A stretch of 21,087 bases of DNA from contig JBKEDS010000072.1 of the NCBI GenBank assembly GCA_047975545.1, forward strand, positions 1 to 21,087. The letters are read 5' to 3'. Numbering within the stretch: the first letter of the stretch is position 1; the number at the start of each line of letters is the position of its first letter. This DNA comes from JBKEDS01 sp047975545 (GTDB lineage Bacteria > Bacteroidota > Bacteroidia > Flavobacteriales > Flavobacteriaceae). Below, piece by piece: positions 12,922 through 19,734 of this stretch. A model generated the notes under the pieces. It saw only the letters and a list, made by a program, of their open reading frames with translations, did not search any database and was not told where the DNA came from. The position numbers and the translations under genes are program-made.

Positions 12922-15681
12922 TTATTCTTTTACGGTACCAAAAACGGTATCGATAACGTGTTTTTGGCGCTTTTTGTCCCGTGTGCTCGATCCCGGTGCG
13001 GGTACGGAGTTGTAGGGCCTGGACATACATTCCAGCTTAACCAAATCCAAACGTTGCATTATGTGGCTCCAAGCACCCATGTTTTTGGGTTCTTCCTGCG
13101 CCCAAATATAGCGTTCAATATTGGGATAACGGTTAATAACGGCTTGTATTTTTTCAAGGTGAAGCGGAAACAACTGCTCTATCCTAACCAAAGCAACCGC
13201 TTCGTTTTTCAGGTTTTCGCGCTCGGCCAACAAATCGTAATAGAATTTACCGGTACAGAACACCAGCTTTTTAGCTTTGCTTGGGTTTATGGTGTCGTCT
13301 ATAACTTCTTGAAATTGCCCCGTGGCCAGTTCGTTTAGGCTTGAAACGGCTTTGGGGTGGCGCAACAAACTTTTTGGCGTAAACACTACTAACGGTTTGC
13401 GGAAACTGCGTTTCATTTGGCGGCGTAATAGGTGGAAAAAGTTGGCGGGTGTTGTACAATCGGCAACCGTCATGTTATCGTTACCACATAATTGCAAATA
13501 GCGTTCGATTCTTGCCGAAGAGTGTTCGGAACCTTGCCCTTCGTAACCGTGGGGCAATAGTACCACGATGCCGTTTTGTGATTTCCACTTATCCTCGGCA
13601 GCCGATAAATATTGGTCGAAAATTATTTGGGCGCCGTTGCTAAAATCGCCAAATTGGGCTTCCCAAATGGTTAGGGTGTTGGGTGTTGCCATGGCATAGC
13701 CGTAATCGAAGCCCAACACGCCGTATTCGGACAAAAAGGAGTTGTAAATGTGCATAATGCCTTTGTTGTCCGGATTGGTATTTAGTAAATTAATACGTTC
13801 TTCTGAAATTTCGTCGCGCAAAATAGCATGGCGATGGCTAAAGGTGCCACGCTCCACATCCTGCCCTGAAATGCGTACGTTAAAGCCTTCTTCCAACAAA
13901 CTGCCGTAGGCCAAGGTTTCGGCCATGCCCCAGTCTAAGGTATCGGTTTCGAATACCATAGTGGCGCGGCCTTCCAAAATACGTTCGGCCTTGCGTACAA
14001 ATTTAACGCCTTTTGGTGCTGTTGAAACGACTTTTGATATGTATTCTAATTTGTCCTTTGGGTATGTGGTTGCTACGGTTTTTAGCATACCTTCCAAGCC
14101 TTGGCGCTTAAAGCCTTTCCAGCGTTCCTGCATAAATTCGCGAACTTTGGACGATTCGGAGGCTTTCGATTTTTCGTACTCGCTTTCCAAGGTGGCCTTA
14201 AATTCTTCAACTACACCGTTAATATAAGTATCGTCTACCGTGCCTTCGGCTTTTAATTTATTGGAATAAATTTCCAACGGATTAGGGTGTTTTGCAATGG
14301 ATTTGTATAGGTTGGGTTGGGTAAACCGTGGCTCATCGCCTTCGTTATGGCCATATTTTCGGTAGCCCAATAAATCGATATACACATCTTTTTTGTATCG
14401 CATCCTGTAATCCAAAGCCAGCTCTACGGCGTGCACCACGGCTTCGGCATCGTCGGCATTTACATGGAGTACGGGCGAAAGGGTTACTTTGGCCACATCG
14501 GTACAATAGGTGCTGGAGCGCCCATCCAAATAATTTGTGGTAAAGCCAATTTGGTTGTTTACCACAATGTGTACGGTACCGCCTGTTTTGTAGCCGTTAA
14601 GTTTGCTCATTTGCGCTACTTCGTACACAATGCCCTGCCCTGCTATGGCGGCATCGCCGTGTACCACGATAGGTATTATTTTGGAGTTGTCGCCTTGGTA
14701 ATCGTCGTCTATTTTGGCCCGGGTTATGCCTTCGGCCACCGATGCTACGGTTTCAAGGTGCGAGGGGTTTGGTACCAAATTCATTTTAATATTTCGGCCG
14801 TTTTGGTAGGTTTTGTCCAAGGTTAACCCCAAGTTGTATTTTACGTCGCCATCGATATGGGCGTCTTCAAAATCCTTTCCGTCGAACTCGCTAAACAACT
14901 CGTTAAGGGGTTTTCTAAAAATATTAACCAGGGTGCTTAAACGCCCGCGGTGCGCCATACCCAAGACGCATTCTTCTACATTGTACTTTTCTACGGCATA
15001 AAACAACACGTTGCTAATGGCCGGGATTAGGGATTCGCCCCCTTCCAACGAAAAGCGTTTTTGCCCGACGTATTTGGTTTGTAAAAAGTTTTCGAAATTT
15101 ACGGCTTGGTTAAGTTTGGAAAGGATGTATTTTTTCTTTTCCAACGAAAAATCGGGCTGGTTGTCGTTAACATTAAGTTTGCTTTGCCACCATGTAATAA
15201 CTTCGGGGTTGCGCAGGTACATGTACTCGACCCCGATGGAACTACAATATATTTTATTAAGGTGAACCAAAATATCGCGAAGTGTTGCGGGACCCAAACC
15301 AAGGATTTCCCCGGCGTTGAAAACGGTGCTTAAATCGCTTTCGGAAAGCCCGAAATTTTCAATGGCCAAGGTTGGCACATAGGTCCGGCGTTCGCGAACG
15401 GGGTTTGTTTTTGTAAACAAATGCCCGCGCATGCGGTAGCCGTCTATAAGTTTGGCTACTTGGAATTCCTTTTGAAGGGATTCCGGCATTTGTGTTGGAG
15501 CCGTTATAGTTTTAGCGGCTTCGGTTTCGTTGGTTAAGCCATAGCTTTCGGAACCAAAATCGTAGCCTTGAAAAAAGGCCCGCCAACTGGGCTCCACGGT
15601 GTCGGGATTTTGCAGGTATTGGTCGTATAAATCGGCAAAATACGAGGTGTGTGCTGCATTTAAAAATGAAAATTTATCCAT
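12922..15681 (-). CDS. odhA: 2-oxoglutarate dehydrogenase E1 component (thiamine diphosphate-dependent)
   Basis: This 919-aa enzyme decarboxylates 2-oxoglutarate and loads succinyl onto the E2 lipoyl group. The N-terminal segment FLNAAHTSYFADLYDQYLQ and SWRAFFQGYD is the short E2-contact helix of this family. GMAHRGRL (241-248) and the thiamine-diphosphate/Mg motif from GDAAIAGQG (342-350) to VVNNQIGFTT (373-382) are intact. The C-terminal transketolase-like half has SGQDVERGTFSHRHA, HGYEGQGSEHSSAR and ENLKNEAVALVRIEQLFPL. The length is normal. It is the first gene of the odhA-odhB operon. Its upstream gap of about 160 bases is shared with a divergent beta-barrel gene. The E3 subunit is not in the window. 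Confidence 0.97.
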   Translation of the reverse strand: MDKFSFLNAAHTSYFADLYDQYLQNPDTVEPSWRAFFQGYDFGSESYGLTNETEAAKTITAPTQMPESLQKEFQVAKLIDGYRMRGHLFTKTNPVRERRTYVPTLAIENFGLSESDLSTVFNAGEILGLGPATLRDILVHLNKIYCSSIGVEYMYLRNPEVITWWQSKLNVNDNQPDFSLEKKKYILSKLNQAVNFENFLQTKYVGQKRFSLEGGESLIPAISNVLFYAVEKYNVEECVLGMAHRGRLSTLVNIFRKPLNELFSEFDGKDFEDAHIDGDVKYNLGLTLDKTYQNGRNIKMNLVPNPSHLETVASVAEGITRAKIDDDYQGDNSKIIPIVVHGDAAIAGQGIVYEVAQMSKLNGYKTGGTVHIVVNNQIGFTTNYLDGRSSTYCTDVAKVTLSPVLHVNADDAEAVVHAVELALDYRMRYKKDVYIDLLGYRKYGHNEGDEPRFTQPNLYKSIAKHPNPLEIYSNKLKAEGTVDDTYINGVVEEFKATLESEYEKSKASESSKVREFMQERWKGFKRQGLEGMLKTVATTYPKDKLEYISKVVSTAPKGVKFVRKAERILEGRATMVFETDTLDWGMAETLAYGSLLEEGFNVRISGQDVERGTFSHRHAILRDEISEERINLLNTNPDNKGIMHIYNSFLSEYGVLGFDYGYAMATPNTLTIWEAQFGDFSNGAQIIFDQYLSAAEDKWKSQNGIVVLLPHGYEGQGSEHSSARIERYLQLCGNDNMTVADCTTPANFFHLLRRQMKRSFRKPLVVFTPKSLLRHPKAVSSLNELATGQFQEVIDDTINPSKAKKLVFCTGKFYYDLLAERENLKNEAVALVRIEQLFPLHLEKIQAVINRYPNIERYIWAQEEPKNMGAWSHIMQRLDLVKLECMSRPYNSVPAPGSSTRDKKRQKHVIDTVFGTVKE

Positions 15682-15843
15682 TATATTTTTTTATTCGCTT
15701 CAGTTTAGTCAAATTTGGGGTAAAAATACAATATTTACAAATATTACTGATTTCTTTTTGTTATATTTAACCTGTTAAAAACTCTTACATTAAATAAAAT
15801 CAATTTATAGTGTTTAATTTTTAACAAAAAATTACTTTCTGTT

Positions 15844-16359
15844 ATGATTGGTAAATTTTTCTCCTTAATTTTTACAGCCCTCTTTTTAAGTTTAAACCTA
15901 TCGTTTGCGCAGCAGCAACCTAATAACTTTTGGCAACAAGTACGCTTTGGCGGTGGTATAGGGCTTAGTTTTGGCGATGGCTTTTTTAGCGGCTCGCTAT
16001 CGCCCAGCGCCATTTACGACCTTAACCCTTATGCTTCGTTGGGCATTGGGCTAAGCGGCACTTATAATAGCCAAAAGGATTTTTATAAATCGACCATTTT
16101 GGGCGGTAGCCTTATAGGTTTGTTCAACCCCGTTAACGGTGTACAGATTTCGGCGGAGTTTGAAGAACTTCGTGTTAACCGAAAATACGAAAGCCTATTG
16201 AACGTTGAAAACGATTCGTATTGGTTGCCAGCTTTATACCTTGGCGCGGGCTACCGTACCGGAAACGTAACTTTTGGTGTACGGTTCGATGTGCTTCACG
16301 ACAAGGATAAAAGCATTTATGCCGATGCTTGGGCGCCTTTTGTTAGGTTTTATTTTTAA
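15844..16359 (+). CDS. Small outer-membrane beta-barrel-like protein
   Basis: This 171-aa protein has a signal peptide (about 1-23, ending LSFAQQ). Mature strands alternate hydrophobic and polar residues with many Gly, Tyr and Ser: VRFGGGIGLSFGDGFFSGS, YASLGIGLSGTYNS and YLGAGYRTGNVTFGVRFDV, ending in an aromatic strand (APFVRFYF). This suggests a small barrel of about eight strands. It is divergent from odhA. Genes like this next to odhA can be mislabelled as a decarboxylase by neighbourhood, but nothing enzymatic is visible here. Function unknown. Confidence 0.75.
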   Translation: MIGKFFSLIFTALFLSLNLSFAQQQPNNFWQQVRFGGGIGLSFGDGFFSGSLSPSAIYDLNPYASLGIGLSGTYNSQKDFYKSTILGGSLIGLFNPVNGVQISAEFEELRVNRKYESLLNVENDSYWLPALYLGAGYRTGNVTFGVRFDVLHDKDKSIYADAWAPFVRFYF

Positions 16360-16394
16360 GAGGTATGTGCGTAGTGTTATGTCTTTAATATAGA

Positions 16395-16461
16395 GATTGC
16401 TTCGTCGTCGTACCCCCTTCTCGCAATGACGTCAATTGCGGCGACAACGGAGGAAGCAATC
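16395..16461. repeat. Palindromic intergenic element resembling dispersed repeats
   Basis: GATTGCTTC at 16395-16403 and GAAGCAATC at 16453-16461 are perfect 9-bp inverted ends. The middle holds a quasi-palindrome centred on GACGTC (CGCAAT..AATTGCG, about 16422-16440). The type (ATTGCTTCGTC ... TCGCAATGACG) resembles small dispersed repeats I recall from many bacterial genomes, including Bacteroidota. It sits between convergent genes and could also act as a terminator. Copy number in the genome cannot be seen from here. Confidence 0.65.
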
Positions 16462-16499
16462 CCAACCGTCAATTTTAATTTTACGTAACGGTAGTGGTG

Positions 16500-17315
16500 T
16501 TATCTTGTTTGCATATTGTGTTTTAATAATTTGTCCAAAATACGTTCCACCCCCTCTTCGGCATTACTTTTTGTAGTATAGCGCGCTGCTTGTTTTACGC
16601 TGCCGTGGGCATTTTCCATGGCATAGCTAAAATGAGCCAATTCCAGCATGTGTAAGTCGTTGTTGTAATCGCCAAAAGCCATGGTTTCTTCTTTCGTAAC
16701 TCCCAATTCTTTTTGAAGGATACTTAAAGCGTAGCCTTTGTTGGCTTGAGCATGCGATATATCCAACCAATTTTGTCCGGAAACAATAACCTGAAGGCTT
16801 TTCTTTAAAGGTAAAACGTGTGGCAATATATGTGTTTCGGATGATGTTTCATGAAACACGGCTATTTTTAAGAAGCTGTCGCCCGTAACTGTTGTAAGGT
16901 CGTTTACAATGGTGTAATTTAAATAATATTTGCTAAACCTATCAATAAATTTTTGGTAGTTGGTTTCTATGTACGCCGAATGTCTTCCGCACAGTACAAT
17001 GTAGGCGCCATTAATTTGGCGTAATAAGTTTACGGCATTAGCAATATCCTGCGGCGTTAATTGCAATAAAATACGCTCTTTATTATTGTGTTTTATAATG
17101 CCCCCATTTTCGGCAATAATGGAAATATCGTCTTTTATGGCATCCAATTTATTTAAAATACTTTGGTACTGGCGGCCACTAGCGGCTACAAAGTGGATAT
17201 TTTTCTTTTTCAGTTCCGAAAACTGTTTAAAAAACCTTGGGCTTACCTCGCTATTGGGGTTTAGTAGCGTGCCATCCATATCGGATACCACCAAGCGTAC
17301 ATTGGATAAAGTCAT
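16500..17315 (-). CDS. Cof-type HAD-superfamily phosphatase
   Basis: From the ATG at 17315 the product is 271 aa. The HAD nucleophile motif is SDMDGTLL (D12, D14). The Cof-type cap domain occupies about residues 85-185. Motif IV is FGDYNNDLHML near the C-terminus, with the usual AMENAHGSVKQAA following. Members dephosphorylate sugar phosphates, flavin or pyridoxal precursors; the substrate cannot be told here. A longer reading starting at a TTG at 17339 adds eight residues, but that codon lies inside the perfect -7 element at 17337-17344, so the ATG is preferred. It is divergent from the LacI-family gene. Confidence 0.92.
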   Translation of the reverse strand: MTLSNVRLVVSDMDGTLLNPNSEVSPRFFKQFSELKKKNIHFVAASGRQYQSILNKLDAIKDDISIIAENGGIIKHNNKERILLQLTPQDIANAVNLLRQINGAYIVLCGRHSAYIETNYQKFIDRFSKYYLNYTIVNDLTTVTGDSFLKIAVFHETSSETHILPHVLPLKKSLQVIVSGQNWLDISHAQANKGYALSILQKELGVTKEETMAFGDYNNDLHMLELAHFSYAMENAHGSVKQAARYTTKSNAEEGVERILDKLLKHNMQTR

Positions 17316-17336
17316 ATTATGCAATAATTTGTATGG

Positions 17337-17344
17337 CAAAAATA
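17337..17344 (-). promoter_or_regulatory. -7 element of the HAD phosphatase gene
   Basis: The minus strand reads TATTTTTG, an exact TAnnTTTG, 21 bases upstream of the ATG at 17315. It decides the start by excluding the TTG at 17339. Confidence 0.5.
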
Positions 17345-17385
17345 CGATTGTTTGCTCTAATGTATGTTATGGGGTGTATTATTGT

Positions 17386-17397
17386 TTGTTTAAACAA
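17386..17397. promoter_or_regulatory. Palindrome upstream of the LacI-family gene, possible operator
   Basis: TTGTTTAAACAA is a perfect 12-bp palindrome, 52 bases before the regulator's ATG and between two divergent genes. LacI-family proteins bind such dyads as dimers and often regulate themselves. The centre here is TTTAAA and not the common CG, so assignment is tentative. Confidence 0.4.
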
Positions 17398-17449
17398 TAT
17401 TTCAAACCACATTTTTCGTAACTTACGCCATTATTCATCACATAAAAAT

Positions 17450-18454
17450 ATGGTTACACTAAAACAACTGGCCAAAGAGTTAAACGTTTCAATTTCAACG
17501 GTTTCAAAAGCATTAAACAATAGCGAGGAAATAGGCGAGGAAACCATTAGGCGCGTAAAGGAACTGGCCGAACTTTATAGGTATAAGCCCAATAAGGTTG
17601 CCTTGAGCCTTAAACAAAACAAAACCAAAACCATTGGGGTTATAATCCCCGATATTCTTAATCATTTTTTATCCAAGGTATTGTACGGCATCGAGCAAGA
17701 AGCCACCAAATACGGGTATAATATTATAACGGGTATTTCCAACGAATCGCTGGAAAAGGAAAAGGAATCCATGAGCCTGTTGGCCAATGGTAGCGTGGAT
17801 GGGTTTATCCTGTCCATGTCCGAAGAAACACAATTAAAAAACGAGGTCGAGCATTTTAAAAACACTATTAAACAAGGCATCCCCATTGTTATGTTCGATA
17901 GGGTGGCCCACGATGTTATGTGCGACAAGGTTATTGTGGACGATTACGACGCTACCTACAACGCCACCAAAAGCCTACTTGCCGAAAACCGAAAGCATAT
18001 TGCCTTTGTAACCACCCTAAACAATTTAAGCGTGGGCAAACTAAGGGAGCGCGGTTATAAAAAAGCCATACAAGAACAGCCCGATTTTACGCCAATAGTA
18101 TTAAACCTAAAACGAAAGGACGATTACCAAAAAAAAATACTAACCTTTTTCAAGCAAAATAAAAATATCGACGGCATTTTGGCGGCCGATAGCATTTCGG
18201 GCATTATTGCCACCAATGCCGCTATAAAGTTAGGCTACAAAGTACCAAAGGATTTATCGGTAATTGCGTTTGCCAGCAAAGCCGATTCGGTTCATACTTT
18301 TCCGCAATTAACCACCATTAGGCAACACGCCAAAGTTATTGGCACCAACGCCGTACAAATGCTAATTAACCGATTGCAGAGCAAGCAAACCGATGAAGAT
18401 GTTAAAACCGTAGTTGTAAAAACAAGTTTAATAAAAAGTAAATCAACAAAATAA
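17450..18454 (+). CDS. LacI-family transcriptional regulator
   Basis: From the ATG at 17450 the product is 334 aa, the standard family length. The N-terminal helix-turn-helix is TLKQLAKELNVSISTVSKAL (residues 3-22), followed by the RRVKELAELYRYKPNKVA hinge region. A periplasmic-binding-protein-like effector domain begins at IGVIIPDI (about 62) and contains MVFDRVAHDV, FVTTLNN and GILAADSISG. A longer ORF from a TTG at 17237 would add 71 residues unlike any LacI N-terminus and would run into the divergent gene, so it is rejected. LacI-type regulators in flavobacteria often control sugar uptake loci, but no such genes are adjacent. It may act distantly or on the neighbouring phosphatase. Confidence 0.94.
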   Translation: MVTLKQLAKELNVSISTVSKALNNSEEIGEETIRRVKELAELYRYKPNKVALSLKQNKTKTIGVIIPDILNHFLSKVLYGIEQEATKYGYNIITGISNESLEKEKESMSLLANGSVDGFILSMSEETQLKNEVEHFKNTIKQGIPIVMFDRVAHDVMCDKVIVDDYDATYNATKSLLAENRKHIAFVTTLNNLSVGKLRERGYKKAIQEQPDFTPIVLNLKRKDDYQKKILTFFKQNKNIDGILAADSISGIIATNAAIKLGYKVPKDLSVIAFASKADSVHTFPQLTTIRQHAKVIGTNAVQMLINRLQSKQTDEDVKTVVVKTSLIKSKSTK

Positions 18455-18465
18455 AAAATTATAAT

Positions 18466-18473
18466 TACCTTTG
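18466..18473 (+). promoter_or_regulatory. -7 element of a candidate small RNA
   Basis: TACCTTTG is an exact TAnnTTTG, 11 bases after the lacI stop. No + strand gene follows before the convergent DUF456 gene, so it does not serve a visible protein gene. Confidence 0.55.
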
Positions 18474-18479
18474 CGGCAT

Positions 18480-18577
18480 CAACGTTAGAGATTAATTAAT
18501 CCTCATTTTTTTTGTTGATACATTCAATTTACAATAGCCCTATGGAGGTGAGAGAACCATAGGGCTTCTTCTTTTTA
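18480..18577 (+). ncRNA. Candidate stand-alone small RNA
   Basis: Between the ends of two convergent genes there is a perfect -7 element (18466-18473), then about 100 bases of structured non-coding DNA ending in an intrinsic terminator. ATCAAC (18478-18483) and GTTGAT (18514-18519) can close an outer stem around the palindrome GATTAATTAATC (18490-18501). A single-stranded AU-rich part and the terminator hairpin follow. The 5' end is estimated from the promoter. The terminator loop displays GGAGGTGA, complementary to the 16S rRNA 3' end. I cannot assign it to a known RNA family. Confidence 0.5.
18536..18577 (+). terminator. Intrinsic terminator of the candidate small RNA
   Basis: AGCCCTATGG (18536-18545) pairs perfectly with CCATAGGGCT (18557-18566) around an 11-base loop. 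A pyrimidine/T-rich tract (TCTTCTTTTT) follows. The T-tract is on the + strand, so it ends + strand transcripts. Confidence 0.85.
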
Positions 18578-18596
18578 ATGGGTATTTGGCAAAAAA

Positions 18597-19109
18597 TTAA
18601 GCCGAAAACAACGCCGTTAAAGCATCTTTATTATCCCACAATATTTTGATGTAAAGTCCTAAAAACACAAGGCAAACCATAAACTTTATAAACGTTGAGG
18701 CCAAAAAGCCAATAAACGACCCCAAAGCGGCCTTAAACGCTATTTTAGTGTCGTTATTATTAATCAGTTCACCTACAAAAGCCCCAACAAACGGGCCAAT
18801 TATTATACCGCCCGGAATAGGGGCTACCAAACCAATAACCAACCCGATTGTGGTGCCAAGCATACCGTATTTGGTGCCGCCAAATTTTTTGGCGCCAATG
18901 GCGGGTATTATATAATCCAAAACCCATATTAGCACCGCAACAATCCCGGTTATAATTAATAACGAGGTGCTTATGGTTACGGTGTTTGTAAATTTTAAAA
19001 GCAACAAGCCTGCCCAACTAAGGGGCGGTCCCGGCAAAACGGGCAAAAAACTACCGGCAAAGCCCAAAAGCACCAACAAAGCCGAAACAATTAACAAGGT
19101 TATTTCCAC
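18597..19109 (-). CDS. DUF456-family membrane protein
   Basis: This 170-aa integral membrane protein has about five hydrophobic segments. It starts with LLIVSALLVLLGFAGSFLPVLPGPPLSWAG, whose PVLPGPPL loop is typical of DUF456. Central GTTIGLVIGL and GGIIIGPFVGAFVGE glycine-rich segments follow, then the KAALGSFIGFLASTFIK helix. The glycine-zipper-like central part is characteristic of the family. The biochemical role is not known. It has its own promoter at 19129-19136, and its upstream region is shared with the divergent Cys-rich peptide gene and its double operator. Confidence 0.88.
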   Translation of the reverse strand: MEITLLIVSALLVLLGFAGSFLPVLPGPPLSWAGLLLLKFTNTVTISTSLLIITGIVAVLIWVLDYIIPAIGAKKFGGTKYGMLGTTIGLVIGLVAPIPGGIIIGPFVGAFVGELINNNDTKIAFKAALGSFIGFLASTFIKFMVCLVFLGLYIKILWDNKDALTALFSA

Positions 19110-19128
19110 GGAATAGATTTTTAATTTC

Positions 19129-19136
19129 CAAAGATA
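19129..19136 (-). promoter_or_regulatory. -7 element of the DUF456 gene
   Basis: The minus strand reads TATCTTTG, an exact TAnnTTTG, 19 bases before the ATG at 19109. The tandem operator begins 25 bases further upstream, where it could also touch this promoter's -33 region. Confidence 0.6.
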
Positions 19137-19160
19137 ATAAAAACGTAAGATGAAAATTTT

Positions 19161-19194
19161 AACTAAAAAATTAGTTTAAACTAAATATTTAGTT
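19161..19194. promoter_or_regulatory. Tandem double operator, two copies of AACTAA-N4-TTAGTT
   Basis: Two 16-bp inverted repeats, 19161-19176 (spacer AAAA) and 19179-19194 (spacer ATAT), are separated by two bases, giving an 18-bp period. All four 6-base half-sites are perfect. The second repeat runs into the -7 element at 19194-19201, so a bound dimer would block RNA polymerase: a repressor site for the peptide gene. A degenerate copy (AACTAA-N4-ACAGTT) lies just before the BlaI-family gene at the right edge, making that repressor the leading candidate. Confidence 0.75.
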
Positions 19195-19201
19195 ATATTT
19201 G
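19194..19201 (+). promoter_or_regulatory. -7 element of the Cys-rich peptide gene
   Basis: TATATTTG is an exact TAnnTTTG. Initiation near 19208 gives a leader of about 58 bases. It is directly overlapped by the end of the tandem operator. Confidence 0.65.
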
Positions 19202-19265
19202 TATTGTCGAACTTTTCCCAAATAAATTTGAAAAGGGAGTGCGCAGACAAAGAAGTAAAAACGAC

Positions 19266-19481
19266 ATGCTTGAACGCAACCAGTTAAAAACTGTGTTTGA
19301 GGGTTATGGTGATTCTGTTTATTGCCAATGTAATGATAGAGAATCAGGAGCTGCATGGTATACTGGAAGTCTCTCAAACTGTGATGGCTGTGGAAGTTGG
19401 TGTAATAATAATGTTCCTTCAGGTCATACTTATACCAACTGGATATGTACGGGACCTTTAGTAGGTGGTTATGGTTATTAA
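19266..19481 (+). CDS. Cys-rich short secreted peptide with degenerate double-glycine-type leader
   Basis: This 71-aa product starts MLERNQLKTVFEG. It resembles the short ISRNELKSIKGG-type leaders of flavobacterial bacteriocin-like precursors, with EG in place of GG. Cleavage after G13 would release a 58-residue peptide with six Cys (20, 22, 39, 42, 46, 61), paired as CxC and CxxCxxxC, and a Gly/Tyr-rich tail (GGYGY). Even Cys content suggests disulfides or thioether/heterocycle modification; no modification enzyme is adjacent. The ATG at 19266 is preferred to an in-frame GTG at 19239, because the extra residues do not fit the leader. Expression is controlled by the tandem operator. It could be a bacteriocin, a signal or another small exported peptide. 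Confidence 0.6.
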   Translation: MLERNQLKTVFEGYGDSVYCQCNDRESGAAWYTGSLSNCDGCGSWCNNNVPSGHTYTNWICTGPLVGGYGY

Positions 19482-19497
19482 CAAAAACACAGGTTAA

Positions 19498-19731
19498 AGG
19501 CAATTACCTTTTCCTTTTAAAAGTGTTTCTATAGACAAAAAAAGTATAAAGTTTAATACTGAAAGATATACATTTTTCAAAAAGGAAAAATCCTTTTTCA
19601 TTTTCGATTTATATGATTACAAATCATATCCGATAACCGAAAAATTACACTTACAAATAAAACAGAATAGGTTTTCTGAAATACAACCTAATTTACATAC
19701 TGAACTTAAAACGAAAAATATATTACTTTAA
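19498..19731 (+). pseudogene. Start-less open frame, probable C-terminal remnant of a gene
   Basis: There are 77 sense codons after the stop at 19495-19497, with no ATG, GTG or TTG in frame, ending at TAA 19729-19731 only three bases before the next gene. The translation (for example SFFIFDLYDYKSYPITEKL) has a protein-like composition with alternating hydrophobic and polar residues. The tight spacing to the next ATG suggests it was once the end of a co-transcribed gene. The front part is lost, perhaps when the peptide gene region was inserted. It matches no family I can name; a chance open frame in AT-rich DNA is possible. Confidence 0.35.
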
Positions 19732-19734
19732 ATT

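Noticed and set aside
14431..14826. 131-codon plus-strand open frame inside odhA
   Set aside because: It overlaps the conserved thiamine-diphosphate region of odhA on the other strand; no independent features.
17316..17339. Eight-residue longer start (TTG) of the HAD phosphatase
   Set aside because: The codon lies within a perfect -7 element, so it would not be transcribed; the ATG at 17315 is adequate.
17237..17449. 71-residue N-terminal extension of the LacI-family regulator from a TTG
   Set aside because: The extension overlaps the divergent phosphatase gene and its promoter, and the standard LacI N-terminus begins exactly at the ATG at 17450.
19239..19265. GTG start for the Cys-rich peptide
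   Set aside because: The added residues (RRQRSKND) do not fit the leader type, while the ATG at 19266 starts a typical short leader.
19189..19503. 104-codon minus-strand open frame opposite the Cys-rich peptide
   Set aside because: No recognisable protein features. It covers the -7 element and the end of the operator, which are better explained as regulation of the + strand gene.
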